Of a stretch of 7,334 nt of DNA, positions 1 through 6,031 are shown piece by piece (within the stretch, counting starts at the first letter, position 1; the number at the start of each line of letters is the position of its first letter). The translations under genes were made by a program, and so were the position numbers. The notes below the pieces were generated by a model, which did no database searches, had not been told where the DNA came from, and worked only from the letters and a program-made list of their open reading frames with translations. Source of the DNA: Candidatus Omnitrophota bacterium (GTDB taxonomy: Bacteria > Omnitrophota > Gorgyraeia > 2-01-FULL-45-10); contig JAPLMG010000061.1 in the NCBI GenBank assembly GCA_026387165.1, positions 1 through 7,334 on the forward strand. The letters run 5' to 3'.

Positions 1-1
1 C

Positions 2-1246
2 GCGGCATTTTTATGTCTTGCCATAGGTGCGCTTGCCAAAGCCGGAGCAATGCCGTTTCATGTCTGGATTCCTGAGTGCAGCAAACCGGCGCCCGCGCCT
101 GTAATGGCGCTTCTTCCGGCATCTTTGGATAAACTGCTCGGAATATATCTTCTCGCCCGCATATCTCTTAATATGTTCATCATCACTCCACGCTCATGGG
201 TCAGCGTCATGCTTTTAATCATCGGATCGATAACGATCATAGCCGCTGTCATGATGGCGCTTGTTCAGCATAATTTAAAAAAGCTTCTCGCGTATCACGC
301 TGTGAGCCAGGTTGGATATATGGTGCTGGGCATAGGAACCGGCAATCTGATAGGCATAGCAGGCGGACTTTTCCACATGGTGAATAACGCCATATATAAA
401 TCCTGCCTCTTCTTGTCCGCCGGGTCTGTTGAAAAAGAGGCTAAGACAGCCGAGCTGGATGAATTGGGCGGCCTGGCGCGTCTTATGCCCATAACATTAG
501 CGACATCTTTGGTGGCCGCGCTCTCTATTTCCGGCATACCGCCGTTCAACGGGTTCTTCTCTAAATGGATGATATATCAGGGCCTGGCAGAGATGGGTAA
601 GGCGGGCGATCGGTCCTGGATCGTATGGATCCTGGTTGCCATGTTCGGCAGCGCCCTTACCCTGGCAAGTTTCATGAAACTTTTATATGCGGTCTTTTTC
701 TCTAATCGGAATAAAGCCGATGGAGCATACCCGAAAGATTTAAAAGAGGTTTCTATCTCCATGTGGCTTCCTCAAGTAACGCTAGCGCTTCTATGCATAA
801 TTTTTGGAATATGGGCCTATCAAATACCGATAAGATTCCTCATAGCGCCGTGCCTGAAAAACGGCGCAGGGCTTTCATATATAGGTATGTGGGATTCATC
901 GCTTGCGGCAGCGTTGCTGGCCGTAGGGCTCTTCTCTGGGCTCTTATTATTTATCATAGGCCGCTCAAGTTCGGCGCGGCGCACCGGATTATTTGTCGGC
1001 GGCGAGAAATTTGAAGGCGTTCCCGGCATAGCCGCCTCTTCGTTTTACGATACTATAAAGAATATGCCTTTACTGCGCAGGATCTATTCCCTTGCCGGAA
1101 AGAAGGTCTTTGATATATATGAAGAAGGCTCTAAGGGGGTATTCTACTTTACCGATATACTTAGGTGGCTGCATAACGGCATCCTGCCGACATATATGAC
1201 ATGGTGCCTTATAGGGATGCTGGTACTGTTTTTTATGATGAGGTGA
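2..1246 (+). CDS. NuoL/HyfB-type proton-conducting membrane transporter subunit, 5' truncated
   Basis: This is an integral membrane subunit of the complex I/Mrp antiporter superfamily and would form an ion-translocating channel in a membrane-bound hydrogenase or antiporter complex. The frame is open from base 2 with no start codon, so the N-terminal half is missing; 414 residues are visible. Counting the first visible residue as 1, the segment KAGAMPFHVWIPE holds Lys13 and His20, and SLDKLLGIYLLAR holds Lys44. These match the two central channel lysines of NuoM (Lys234 and Lys265 in E. coli). Lys94, His125, Lys133 and Lys188 (in GFFSK) continue the polar axis seen in the family. The last ~60 residues are an amphipathic stretch and a final membrane helix, as in NuoL-like proteins. 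The KAGAMPFH and LLPASLDKLLG wording is closer to hydrogenase-type subunits than to classical MrpA. An internal ATG at 50 is not the true start, because homology continues upstream of it. Confidence 0.9.
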   Translation, partial: AAFLCLAIGALAKAGAMPFHVWIPECSKPAPAPVMALLPASLDKLLGIYLLARISLNMFIITPRSWVSVMLLIIGSITIIAAVMMALVQHNLKKLLAYHAVSQVGYMVLGIGTGNLIGIAGGLFHMVNNAIYKSCLFLSAGSVEKEAKTAELDELGGLARLMPITLATSLVAALSISGIPPFNGFFSKWMIYQGLAEMGKAGDRSWIVWILVAMFGSALTLASFMKLLYAVFFSNRNKADGAYPKDLKEVSISMWLPQVTLALLCIIFGIWAYQIPIRFLIAPCLKNGAGLSYIGMWDSSLAAALLAVGLFSGLLLFIIGRSSSARRTGLFVGGEKFEGVPGIAASSFYDTIKNMPLLRRIYSLAGKKVFDIYEEGSKGVFYFTDILRWLHNGILPTYMTWCLIGMLVLFFMMR

Positions 1247-1253
1247 TAAATAG

Positions 1254-1787
1254 ATGTTTGAATTATATATTCTTATGGTATTCATGATCATTGGAGCCGT
1301 TACGGCAGTGGTAGTAAAGGACCTGCTTTCATCGGTAATAGCGGTGGGCGCGACAGGGCTTGCCTTGAGCCTGACATTTTTAGTTTTGAAAGCGCCGGAT
1401 CTTGCCATAACCCAGCTGGTCGTTGAGATCCTTTGTCTCATTATATTGATCCGCGCAACTATCAAAAAAGACCTCCCGTTTTCTACGACGGGCCGATGGT
1501 TTTTTAATACGGCAGTCATGGTTATATTCATGTGCATATTTTTGAGTATCAGCTATGCTGCCATGAAAAATTTACCAAAGTTCGGTTATCCTATAATGAA
1601 GATCGCGAAGACATATATTGAAAGCGGCCTGATCAAAACCGGGGCGGCAAATATCGTATCCGCTATTATACTGGACTTCAGGGCATATGATACGCTTGGC
1701 GAAGCAACCATACTTTTTACCGCTGTAATAGGCATATTGGCTGTTATGAGAAGCGTAGGCCGCAGGAAACAAAAAAGAGCGCCATGA
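1254..1787 (+). CDS. MbhD/MbhE-like protein (equivalent to the C-terminal part of MrpA)
   Basis: This 177-residue membrane protein corresponds to the C-terminal section of MrpA, which Mbh-type hydrogenases encode as MbhD and MbhE. Residues 1-75 form three predicted helices with a conserved-looking Lys22 and the MbhD (DUF4040) signature APDLAITQLVVE (Pro48, Asp49, Gln54, Glu58). Residues 80-170 form the MbhE-like part, ending with the MrpA C-terminal signature DFRAYDTLGE (Asp141, Arg143, Asp146, Glu150) before a last helix. The start is supported by AGGTGA at 1241-1246, 7 bases before ATG. That motif includes the stop codon of the upstream gene, so coupling is likely. In canonical Mrp operons this part is fused to the NuoL-like section; here it is separate, as in Mbh hydrogenases. 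Its 3' end overlaps the next gene by 4 bases. Confidence 0.85.
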   Translation: MFELYILMVFMIIGAVTAVVVKDLLSSVIAVGATGLALSLTFLVLKAPDLAITQLVVEILCLIILIRATIKKDLPFSTTGRWFFNTAVMVIFMCIFLSISYAAMKNLPKFGYPIMKIAKTYIESGLIKTGAANIVSAIILDFRAYDTLGEATILFTAVIGILAVMRSVGRRKQKRAP

Positions 1788-2584
1788 TAAATAGCCGTCA
1801 GGAAAATTCTCCGGGCATGAGCCTGATCGTCAAGACCGTCACGCGGGTAACGGTGGGGCTTATACTTCTATATGGTATATACATAGTCATACACGGCCAC
1901 ATTTCTCCGGGCGGCGGTTTTGCGGGGGGCGTTATCGTGGCCCTTTCATTTGTTCATCTGATGCTTGCCTTCGGCAAGGCAAAGGTCTTATCAAAATTAA
2001 ATCTCACCAGAGGAATCATCATAAGCAGCGCCGGCGGCCTTATCTTTTTACTGCTCGGCGCCATGCAGTGTATCCAGAGGCAGCGGCCCACCGTCACGAG
2101 GGAGCATTTTAGGCTGTTCGGCGGCGGACATATCCCCTTGAGCGACCTTGCATCGTCGCTTATGGTGGGTGCGGGATTGTGCGTGATGTTTTTGGCACTA
2201 GTCTTTTTGTTATCACATCAAAGAAAGATTGAAGAGGCTATTATTATGGGAATATATGTATTGTGCATTCTTTTGTTTCTGGTAGGCCTGTATTGCGTAA
2301 TAAGAAAAAGGAACATAATCAAGATGATAATAGGCCTTATAATATCTGAGTATGCGGTGAACCTATTTTTTGTTCTATTGGGGTACCGTTTTGGGGGCCG
2401 GGTGCCTATCCATGCTCCTGATCAGGAGATAGTGAATATGGTGGACCCTTTGCCTCAGGCGCTGGTCCTTACGTCTATAGTGATAGGGCTGGCTGTTACC
2501 GCGCTTGTAGTCGGGATCGCGATCAGGATTTATGAAAAGTACGGAACTTTCGATATCACGCAGATCAACAAGCTAAAAGGATGA
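1784..2584 (+). CDS. mrpB/mrpC: MrpB-MrpC fusion protein (antiporter subunits B and C in one frame)
   Basis: One uninterrupted 266-codon frame covers two proteins that are normally separate. Residues ~12-148 are MrpB/MnhB, with four predicted helices and the family signature HGHISPGGGF (His37, His39, Gly43-45). Residues 155-266 are MrpC/MnhC, a NuoK-like three-helix protein, with Glu189 in the second helix region and the hallmark DPLPQALVLT at 221-230. MrpB and MrpC are small membrane subunits of the Na+/H+ antiporter complex and of Mbh-type hydrogenases (MbhF and MbhG). From Met155 to the stop is 112 residues, about the full length of a free-standing MrpC (~113). Met155 also has its own good ribosome binding site, so a separate MrpC could be made as well as the fusion. 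The N-terminal start is uncertain: ATG 1784 overlaps the upstream stop (ATGA), while ATG 1817 (Met12) has AGGAAA 11 bases ahead and gives a more usual MrpB N-terminus. Confidence 0.9.
   Translation: MINSRQENSPGMSLIVKTVTRVTVGLILLYGIYIVIHGHISPGGGFAGGVIVALSFVHLMLAFGKAKVLSKLNLTRGIIISSAGGLIFLLLGAMQCIQRQRPTVTREHFRLFGGGHIPLSDLASSLMVGAGLCVMFLALVFLLSHQRKIEEAIIMGIYVLCILLFLVGLYCVIRKRNIIKMIIGLIISEYAVNLFFVLLGYRFGGRVPIHAPDQEIVNMVDPLPQALVLTSIVIGLAVTALVVGIAIRIYEKYGTFDITQINKLKG
2231..2248 (+). promoter_or_regulatory. Internal ribosome binding site and start codon for MrpC within the fusion
   Basis: GAAGAGG at 2231-2237 lies 8 bases before an in-frame ATG at 2246-2248 (Met155 of the fusion). That ATG falls where a free-standing MrpC would start. 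The spacing is ideal for translation initiation. The sequence also encodes the linker Lys-Ile-Glu-Glu-Ala, so the site could be coincidental coding sequence. The coincidence with the domain boundary is the main argument for function. Confidence 0.45.
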
Positions 2585-4098
2585 ACATGATCTTTAAAGA
2601 TCCTTCAAACCTGATACCCTTATTTGTGATCCTTCCGCTGGGGGGAGCTTTCCTGATATCTTTTTTGGGAAAGCGCTCCAAGCTATTTTGCGACATATTC
2701 GCTAACCTGATAAGCGCTTTATTATTGATTCTATCGGCCGTATCGATATTTGTCGTCAAAACATCAGGCCCGCTTGTCTATAAACTTGGAATGTGGCTTC
2801 CGCCGATCGGGATAACGCTCGTCCTGGACGGCATGACGCTATTCATGCTTCTCATCACAAATATCATAAGTTTCTTCATAATGCTCTATTCGGTTAATTA
2901 CATGGAAAAATATACCGACAAATGGATGTTTTATACCTTGTTTTTATTGATGGTCGCCGGTATGGAAGGCGTGATAATAACGGGCGATATATTCAATCTC
3001 TTTGTATTCCTTGAGATCGCCTCTGTCGCGAGCTATGCCCTTGTTGCTTTCGGCACAGAAGCCGGGGAACTGGAGGCGTCCTTCAAATACCTGATCATGT
3101 CAAGCGTAGGGTCTTTATTTATCCTTTTAGGAATAGCGCTCTTGTACGGATATACCTCTACCTTAAACATGGCGGATATGGCGTTGACCATATCAAAAAT
3201 AGGGCCGGGCAGAATAATACCTTTTGTGGGCGTCTTATTTCTGATGGGCTTCGGATTAAAAGCGGCGATCGTCCCTTTCCATTCATGGCTTCCTGACGCG
3301 CATCCATCCGCGCCGGCGCCGATCTCCGCCATGCTCTCAGGCGTATTGATAAAGGCGCTGGGCGTATATACATTGATTAGAATATTTTACAATGTATTCG
3401 GAATAAGCAGCGCCGTTCTTAACATATTAATGTTTGCGGGCGCAATCTCGATGGTCGTGGGGGTGCTACTGGCCATAGGCCAATGGGATTTAAAACGTTT
3501 ACTGGCATATCATTCGATAAGCCAGATAGGTTATATTATTTTGGGCCTGGGCCTCGCTACACCGCTGGGCCTATTGGGAGGCCTCTTTCATCTTTTCAAC
3601 CATTCCGTATTTAAATCCCTCTTATTTTTGAATTCCGGCGCAATTGAATTTGCGACCGGCACCAGGGACCTTAAAAATATGGGGGGCTTAAGAGAAAAGA
3701 TGCCTGTAACGGCAGGGACTTCTTTAGCGGCGTCCATGTCCATAGCAGGAGTGCCGCCATTCAACGGTTTTTGGAGCAAACTCATAATTATATTCGCGGC
3801 GGTTCAGGCCGGACATTACTGGTTTGCCGTATGCGCGGTATTTGCAAGCATACTCACGCTCGCATCTTTTATGAAGGTTCAAAAATACGCATTTTTCGGC
3901 CCGCTTAATAACGCATATAAAGAGATAAAAGAGGTCCCATTTTTCATGCGCGTTTCTATGCTGGGATTGGCCCTTATATGTATGATAGGAGGGGTTATGC
4001 TCATGCCTGTGTTGTTGAAAAATTTCCTAGCCCCGGCGGTCGATGTATTAATGAACGGAATCCGATACGCGGATGTAGTATTAGGTGCCATAAGATGA
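2581..4098 (+). CDS. mrpD: MrpD/MnhD-type antiporter subunit (NuoM/NuoN-like)
   Basis: This 505-residue protein with about 14 membrane helices is the full length expected for MrpD (MbhH in hydrogenases). It is a proton/cation channel subunit of the complex I superfamily. The functional residues of the family are visible: Glu145 in DIFNLFVFLEIAS (E. coli NuoM Glu144 equivalent), Lys227 in GLKAAIVPFHSWLPDA, Lys258 in SGVLIKALGVYTL, Lys305 and His311 in DLKRLLAYHS, His337, Lys345, and Lys400 in PPFNGFWSK. The channel therefore looks intact. The first codon overlaps the upstream stop (ATGA). The AAAGG at 2576-2580 touches the first ATG but sits 6 bases before a second in-frame ATG at 2587, so translation may begin at Met3. 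It shares general architecture with the NuoL-like gene at 2-1246 but differs clearly in sequence, so this is not a recent duplication. Confidence 0.95.
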   Translation: MNMIFKDPSNLIPLFVILPLGGAFLISFLGKRSKLFCDIFANLISALLLILSAVSIFVVKTSGPLVYKLGMWLPPIGITLVLDGMTLFMLLITNIISFFIMLYSVNYMEKYTDKWMFYTLFLLMVAGMEGVIITGDIFNLFVFLEIASVASYALVAFGTEAGELEASFKYLIMSSVGSLFILLGIALLYGYTSTLNMADMALTISKIGPGRIIPFVGVLFLMGFGLKAAIVPFHSWLPDAHPSAPAPISAMLSGVLIKALGVYTLIRIFYNVFGISSAVLNILMFAGAISMVVGVLLAIGQWDLKRLLAYHSISQIGYIILGLGLATPLGLLGGLFHLFNHSVFKSLLFLNSGAIEFATGTRDLKNMGGLREKMPVTAGTSLAASMSIAGVPPFNGFWSKLIIIFAAVQAGHYWFAVCAVFASILTLASFMKVQKYAFFGPLNNAYKEIKEVPFFMRVSMLGLALICMIGGVMLMPVLLKNFLAPAVDVLMNGIRYADVVLGAIR

Positions 4099-4589
4099 GA
4101 TCGCGCATAATCTTATTTATAGTCGCAAATATTGTCTGGGCGTTGCTTAACTGGGTGCCGGACTGGCAAAGTTTACTCATAGGCGTATTCGTTTCGGCCT
4201 TTGTAGCGTTTTTAACAGGAGACCTCTTTCCGGGCAGGATCAAGGCACTCTTCAATCCGAGGCGGTATTTGTGGGCGCTGTGTTACATTCCGGTGTTTTT
4301 GTGGGAATGCCTGAAGGCGAATATAGATGTCGCATACCGTGTCCTTCATCCCGATCTTCCGATCAGGCCGGGCATAGTAAAGATAAAGACAAATCTTAAG
4401 AGCGATATAGCGCTCACCTTTCTGGCAAATTCTATAACGCTTACACCCGGAACCATGTGCATGGACATAAACAAAGAAGAAGGCGTTTTATATATTCATT
4501 GGATAAATGTGCTTGATGACAGCGTTGAAGGCGCCACCGCGATCATATCGGCTAAATTCGAGCGCATATTAAAAGGGATCTTCGAATGA
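4095..4589 (+). CDS. mrpE: MrpE/MnhE-type antiporter subunit
   Basis: This 164-residue protein is close to the usual ~158 of MrpE (MbhA in hydrogenases). Two N-terminal membrane helices lie at about 5-20 and 24-41, and a third hydrophobic segment at about 57-75. A soluble C-terminal domain follows, with the family hallmark SITLTPGT at 113-120. In Mrp complexes MrpE is a small peripheral membrane subunit needed for full antiport activity. ATG 4095 overlaps the mrpD stop (ATGA). The frame also extends upstream to an ATG at 3978, but that would put 39 unrelated residues inside mrpD, and the family N-terminus fits 4095. No strong Shine-Dalgarno is visible, which fits translational coupling to mrpD. 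Confidence 0.93.
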   Translation: MRSRIILFIVANIVWALLNWVPDWQSLLIGVFVSAFVAFLTGDLFPGRIKALFNPRRYLWALCYIPVFLWECLKANIDVAYRVLHPDLPIRPGIVKIKTNLKSDIALTFLANSITLTPGTMCMDINKEEGVLYIHWINVLDDSVEGATAIISAKFERILKGIFE

Positions 4590-4960
4590 CAAGAAGAAGG
4601 TTACAATGGCTGACCGGGGGCGCAATTATCACAGGACTCATTATAGCCATATTTACGCTTAATATACCGATATTATTTTATCCCAATCTGCCGCACGTAT
4701 CTTTTTTCGCGCACTCTTTCTTTATCCTGCTTATGGGCGCGGTATTCTGTCTTTTCAGGGTGATGCGCGGCCCGACTGCTCCGGACAGGATAGTGGCGAT
4801 AGATATAATGGGCATACTGATAGTGGGATTTTGCGCGATAATAGGCATACCAACGGGCAGGCTCTGGTATATTGATATAGGCATAGCGTGGGCGCTTCAG
4901 AGTTTTATATCAACGCTCGCGCTCTCAAAATATCTTGAAGGAAAGGATTTAGATGAATAA
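4586..4960 (+). CDS. mrpF: MrpF/MnhF-type antiporter subunit with N-terminal extension
   Basis: This 124-residue membrane protein carries the MrpF signature FRVMRGPTAPDRIVAID (Arg58, Gly62, Pro63, Asp67, Arg68). In typical MrpF proteins of ~90-97 residues this motif begins around residue 23. Here it lies about 35 residues later, and the extra N-terminus adds a predicted helix at about 8-30. The normal three helices follow at about 40-58, 69-86 and 92-114. MrpF (MbhB in hydrogenases) is a small membrane subunit of the antiporter complex. The start ATG 4586 overlaps the mrpE stop (ATGA) and has AAGGGA at 4573-4578, 7 bases upstream, which supports the long form. The extended N-terminus begins MTRRRLQW, a positively charged end expected on the cytoplasmic side. 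Confidence 0.92.
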   Translation: MTRRRLQWLTGGAIITGLIIAIFTLNIPILFYPNLPHVSFFAHSFFILLMGAVFCLFRVMRGPTAPDRIVAIDIMGILIVGFCAIIGIPTGRLWYIDIGIAWALQSFISTLALSKYLEGKDLDE

Positions 4961-5291
4961 TATGATCGGCACAGTGCTCATAGCCACAGGGCTAATGTTT
5001 GACTTATTCGGCTGTATCGGCCTCATAAGGATGCCGGATGTATATAATCGTTTACAGGCCGCGACCAAATGCGTGACCCTGGGAACTTTTAGTATCATGC
5101 TTGGCGTCTTTGCCATATACGGATTCACCGCAGTAGGAATAAAAGCAATTCTTTGCGGCCTGTTTCTTCTTATTACATCGCCGACCGCGGCGCATGCCCT
5201 TTCCAAAGGCGCGTATGCCTCGGGCATAAAGCTCTGTAAAGAGAGCGTGGTGGATAGATACGGAGAAGACTTATGGAAATTAAAGAAATAA
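4953..5291 (+). CDS. mrpG: MrpG/MnhG-type antiporter subunit
   Basis: This 112-residue protein with three predicted helices (about 4-24, 39-58, 61-78) has the length and both signatures of MrpG (MbhC). These are GLIRMPDVYNRLQAATK at 23-39 and TSPTAAHALSKGAY at 75-88. It is a small membrane subunit of the antiporter complex. The start ATG 4953 overlaps the end of mrpF by 8 bases and follows the purine-rich GAAGGAAAGGA at 4937-4947. A second in-frame ATG at 4962 is too far from that site to be preferred. The C-terminal ~20 residues are charged (RYGEDLWKLKK) and overlap the next gene by 19 bases. Confidence 0.94.
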   Translation: MNNMIGTVLIATGLMFDLFGCIGLIRMPDVYNRLQAATKCVTLGTFSIMLGVFAIYGFTAVGIKAILCGLFLLITSPTAAHALSKGAYASGIKLCKESVVDRYGEDLWKLKK

Positions 5292-5875
5292 AGATAAAGA
5301 TCGTTGATATGGCAGACAGGATATGGCAAATACTTAACCTGATAGAAAAAGGATTCATGGAAAACAAGCTCGAGCCATTATCTGACGCGATCAAAGAAGA
5401 AAATCTCATAAATGAGGCGGAAAAGATCCTGACTAAAAATATTATCGAACTTTCGAAGATCATGAAAAGCGCGGAGAGTAAGCAGGAGCTGATGATCATG
5501 GAGCAGATGGTCGAGACGCTTGAAAGTATGGGCGACGAGGCGGCCAATATCATCGAGAGGATCGAGATAAAAGTTATCGAGAACCTCCTCTTCAGCGACC
5601 TTGGGGTCAGGCAGTTTAATGAAACATTCTCCGCTATGAAAAAGTCGGTCGAGATGATGCGCGAATTTTTAAATAAGAAAAACCCTGAGTTAAAAGAGAG
5701 GGTAATAGATAACGGTTTTCATGTAAAGGGCCTCGTGGAGCGGTATAGAAAAGAGCATTTTGAAAGATTGATCCAGGGGCTCTGCACTCCTATGGCGGCG
5801 AACATGTATTTTGATATGCTCGATTTTACCGGAAACCTTGCGAGGCATTCGTCGAGCATAGTGAAGCTCTTTTAG
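5273..5875 (+). CDS. PhoU-like helical-bundle protein coupled to the antiporter operon
   Basis: This 200-residue soluble protein is almost wholly alpha-helical, with no signal peptide or membrane segment. Two weakly repeated halves resemble PhoU domains. The first contains LESMGDEAANIIERIE (about 83-98), like the PhoU motif LERIGDxAxNI. The second contains HFERLIQGLCTP (162-173) and then DMLDFTGNLARHSSSI (181-196). That matches the layout of the PhoU domain found at the C-terminus of Na+/phosphate cotransporters, but the GD pair is missing. GGAGA at 5262-5266, 6 bases before ATG 5273, supports the start. The gene overlaps mrpG by 19 bases, so it is transcribed and probably translated with the antiporter subunits. 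PhoU-like proteins usually modulate transporters or bind metal clusters; a modulating role for this complex is inference. There are no pst or pho genes nearby to suggest phosphate control. Confidence 0.75.
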   Translation: MEIKEIKIKIVDMADRIWQILNLIEKGFMENKLEPLSDAIKEENLINEAEKILTKNIIELSKIMKSAESKQELMIMEQMVETLESMGDEAANIIERIEIKVIENLLFSDLGVRQFNETFSAMKKSVEMMREFLNKKNPELKERVIDNGFHVKGLVERYRKEHFERLIQGLCTPMAANMYFDMLDFTGNLARHSSSIVKLF

Positions 5876-5905
5876 TTTATGGTATGGAATTTCAAAGTAG
5901 TAGTT

Positions 5906-5942
5906 CCCTCTCCCCTATGGGGAGAGGGATAGGGTGAGGGGG
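5906..5942. repeat. GC-rich palindromic repeat (REP-like), possible end of the mrp operon
   Basis: CCCTCTCCCC (5906-5915), loop TAT, and GGGGAGAGGG (5919-5928) form a perfect 10-bp stem. The related sequence AGGGTGAGGGGG follows at 5931-5942. The hairpin lies 30 bases after the stop of the PhoU-like gene. It is not followed by a T run, so it is not a textbook intrinsic terminator, though it may block transcription or protect the 3' end of the mRNA. Repeats of this wording are, as far as I recall, scattered through the intergenic regions of several bacterial groups, so a dispersed REP-like repeat is the best call. Confidence 0.6.
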
Positions 5943-5963
5943 CGAAAGAGGCCATTTATTTTA

Positions 5964-6021
5964 TTCTAACCAAGACATAGTAGCTTACTATGAGATCTTA
6001 TGAGATCTAACCTGGTTAGAA
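5964..6021. repeat. Nested inverted repeats with a tandem decamer upstream of the ferredoxin-like gene
   Basis: An outer inverted repeat joins TTCTAACCAAG (5964-5974) with CCTGGTTAGAA (6011-6021), 10 of 11 positions matching. Inside it, CATAGTA (5976-5982) and TACTATG (5986-5992) form a perfect 7-bp hairpin with loop GCT. Overlapping the right arm, TATGAGATCT is repeated in tandem at 5989-5998 and 5999-6008. The block ends 10 bases before the ATG at 6032, so it lies in the leader or promoter of the hydrogenase unit. It could be a small non-autonomous mobile element, an operator, or an mRNA structure controlling translation. The symmetry is seen directly; the function is unknown. Confidence 0.6.
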
Positions 6022-6031
6022 CGAAAGTAAT

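Noticed and set aside
763..1014. Second + strand frame inside the NuoL-like gene
   Set aside because: No family resemblance and fully contained in a strong coding region in another frame.
1070..1537. Long open frame on the minus strand (155 codons)
   Set aside because: It lies opposite two well-supported membrane-protein genes, has no recognisable domain, and is a mirror of their codon bias.
3978..4094. Longer start for mrpE giving a 203-residue protein
   Set aside because: The extra 39 residues overlap the conserved 3' end of mrpD in another frame, and the MrpE family N-terminus fits ATG 4095.
5173..5553. Minus-strand frame opposite mrpG and the PhoU-like gene (126 codons)
   Set aside because: It is hydrophobic only because it is the complement of helix-coding sequence, and both + strand genes there have good RBS and family matches.
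5906..5928. Hairpin considered as a standard intrinsic terminator
   Set aside because: No T run follows the stem; the next bases are purine-rich (ATAGGGTGAGG).
5986..5991. TACTAT as a -10 promoter element for the ferredoxin-like gene
   Set aside because: It matches TATAAT at only four of six positions, is part of a palindrome, and has no convincing -35 box 16-18 bases upstream.
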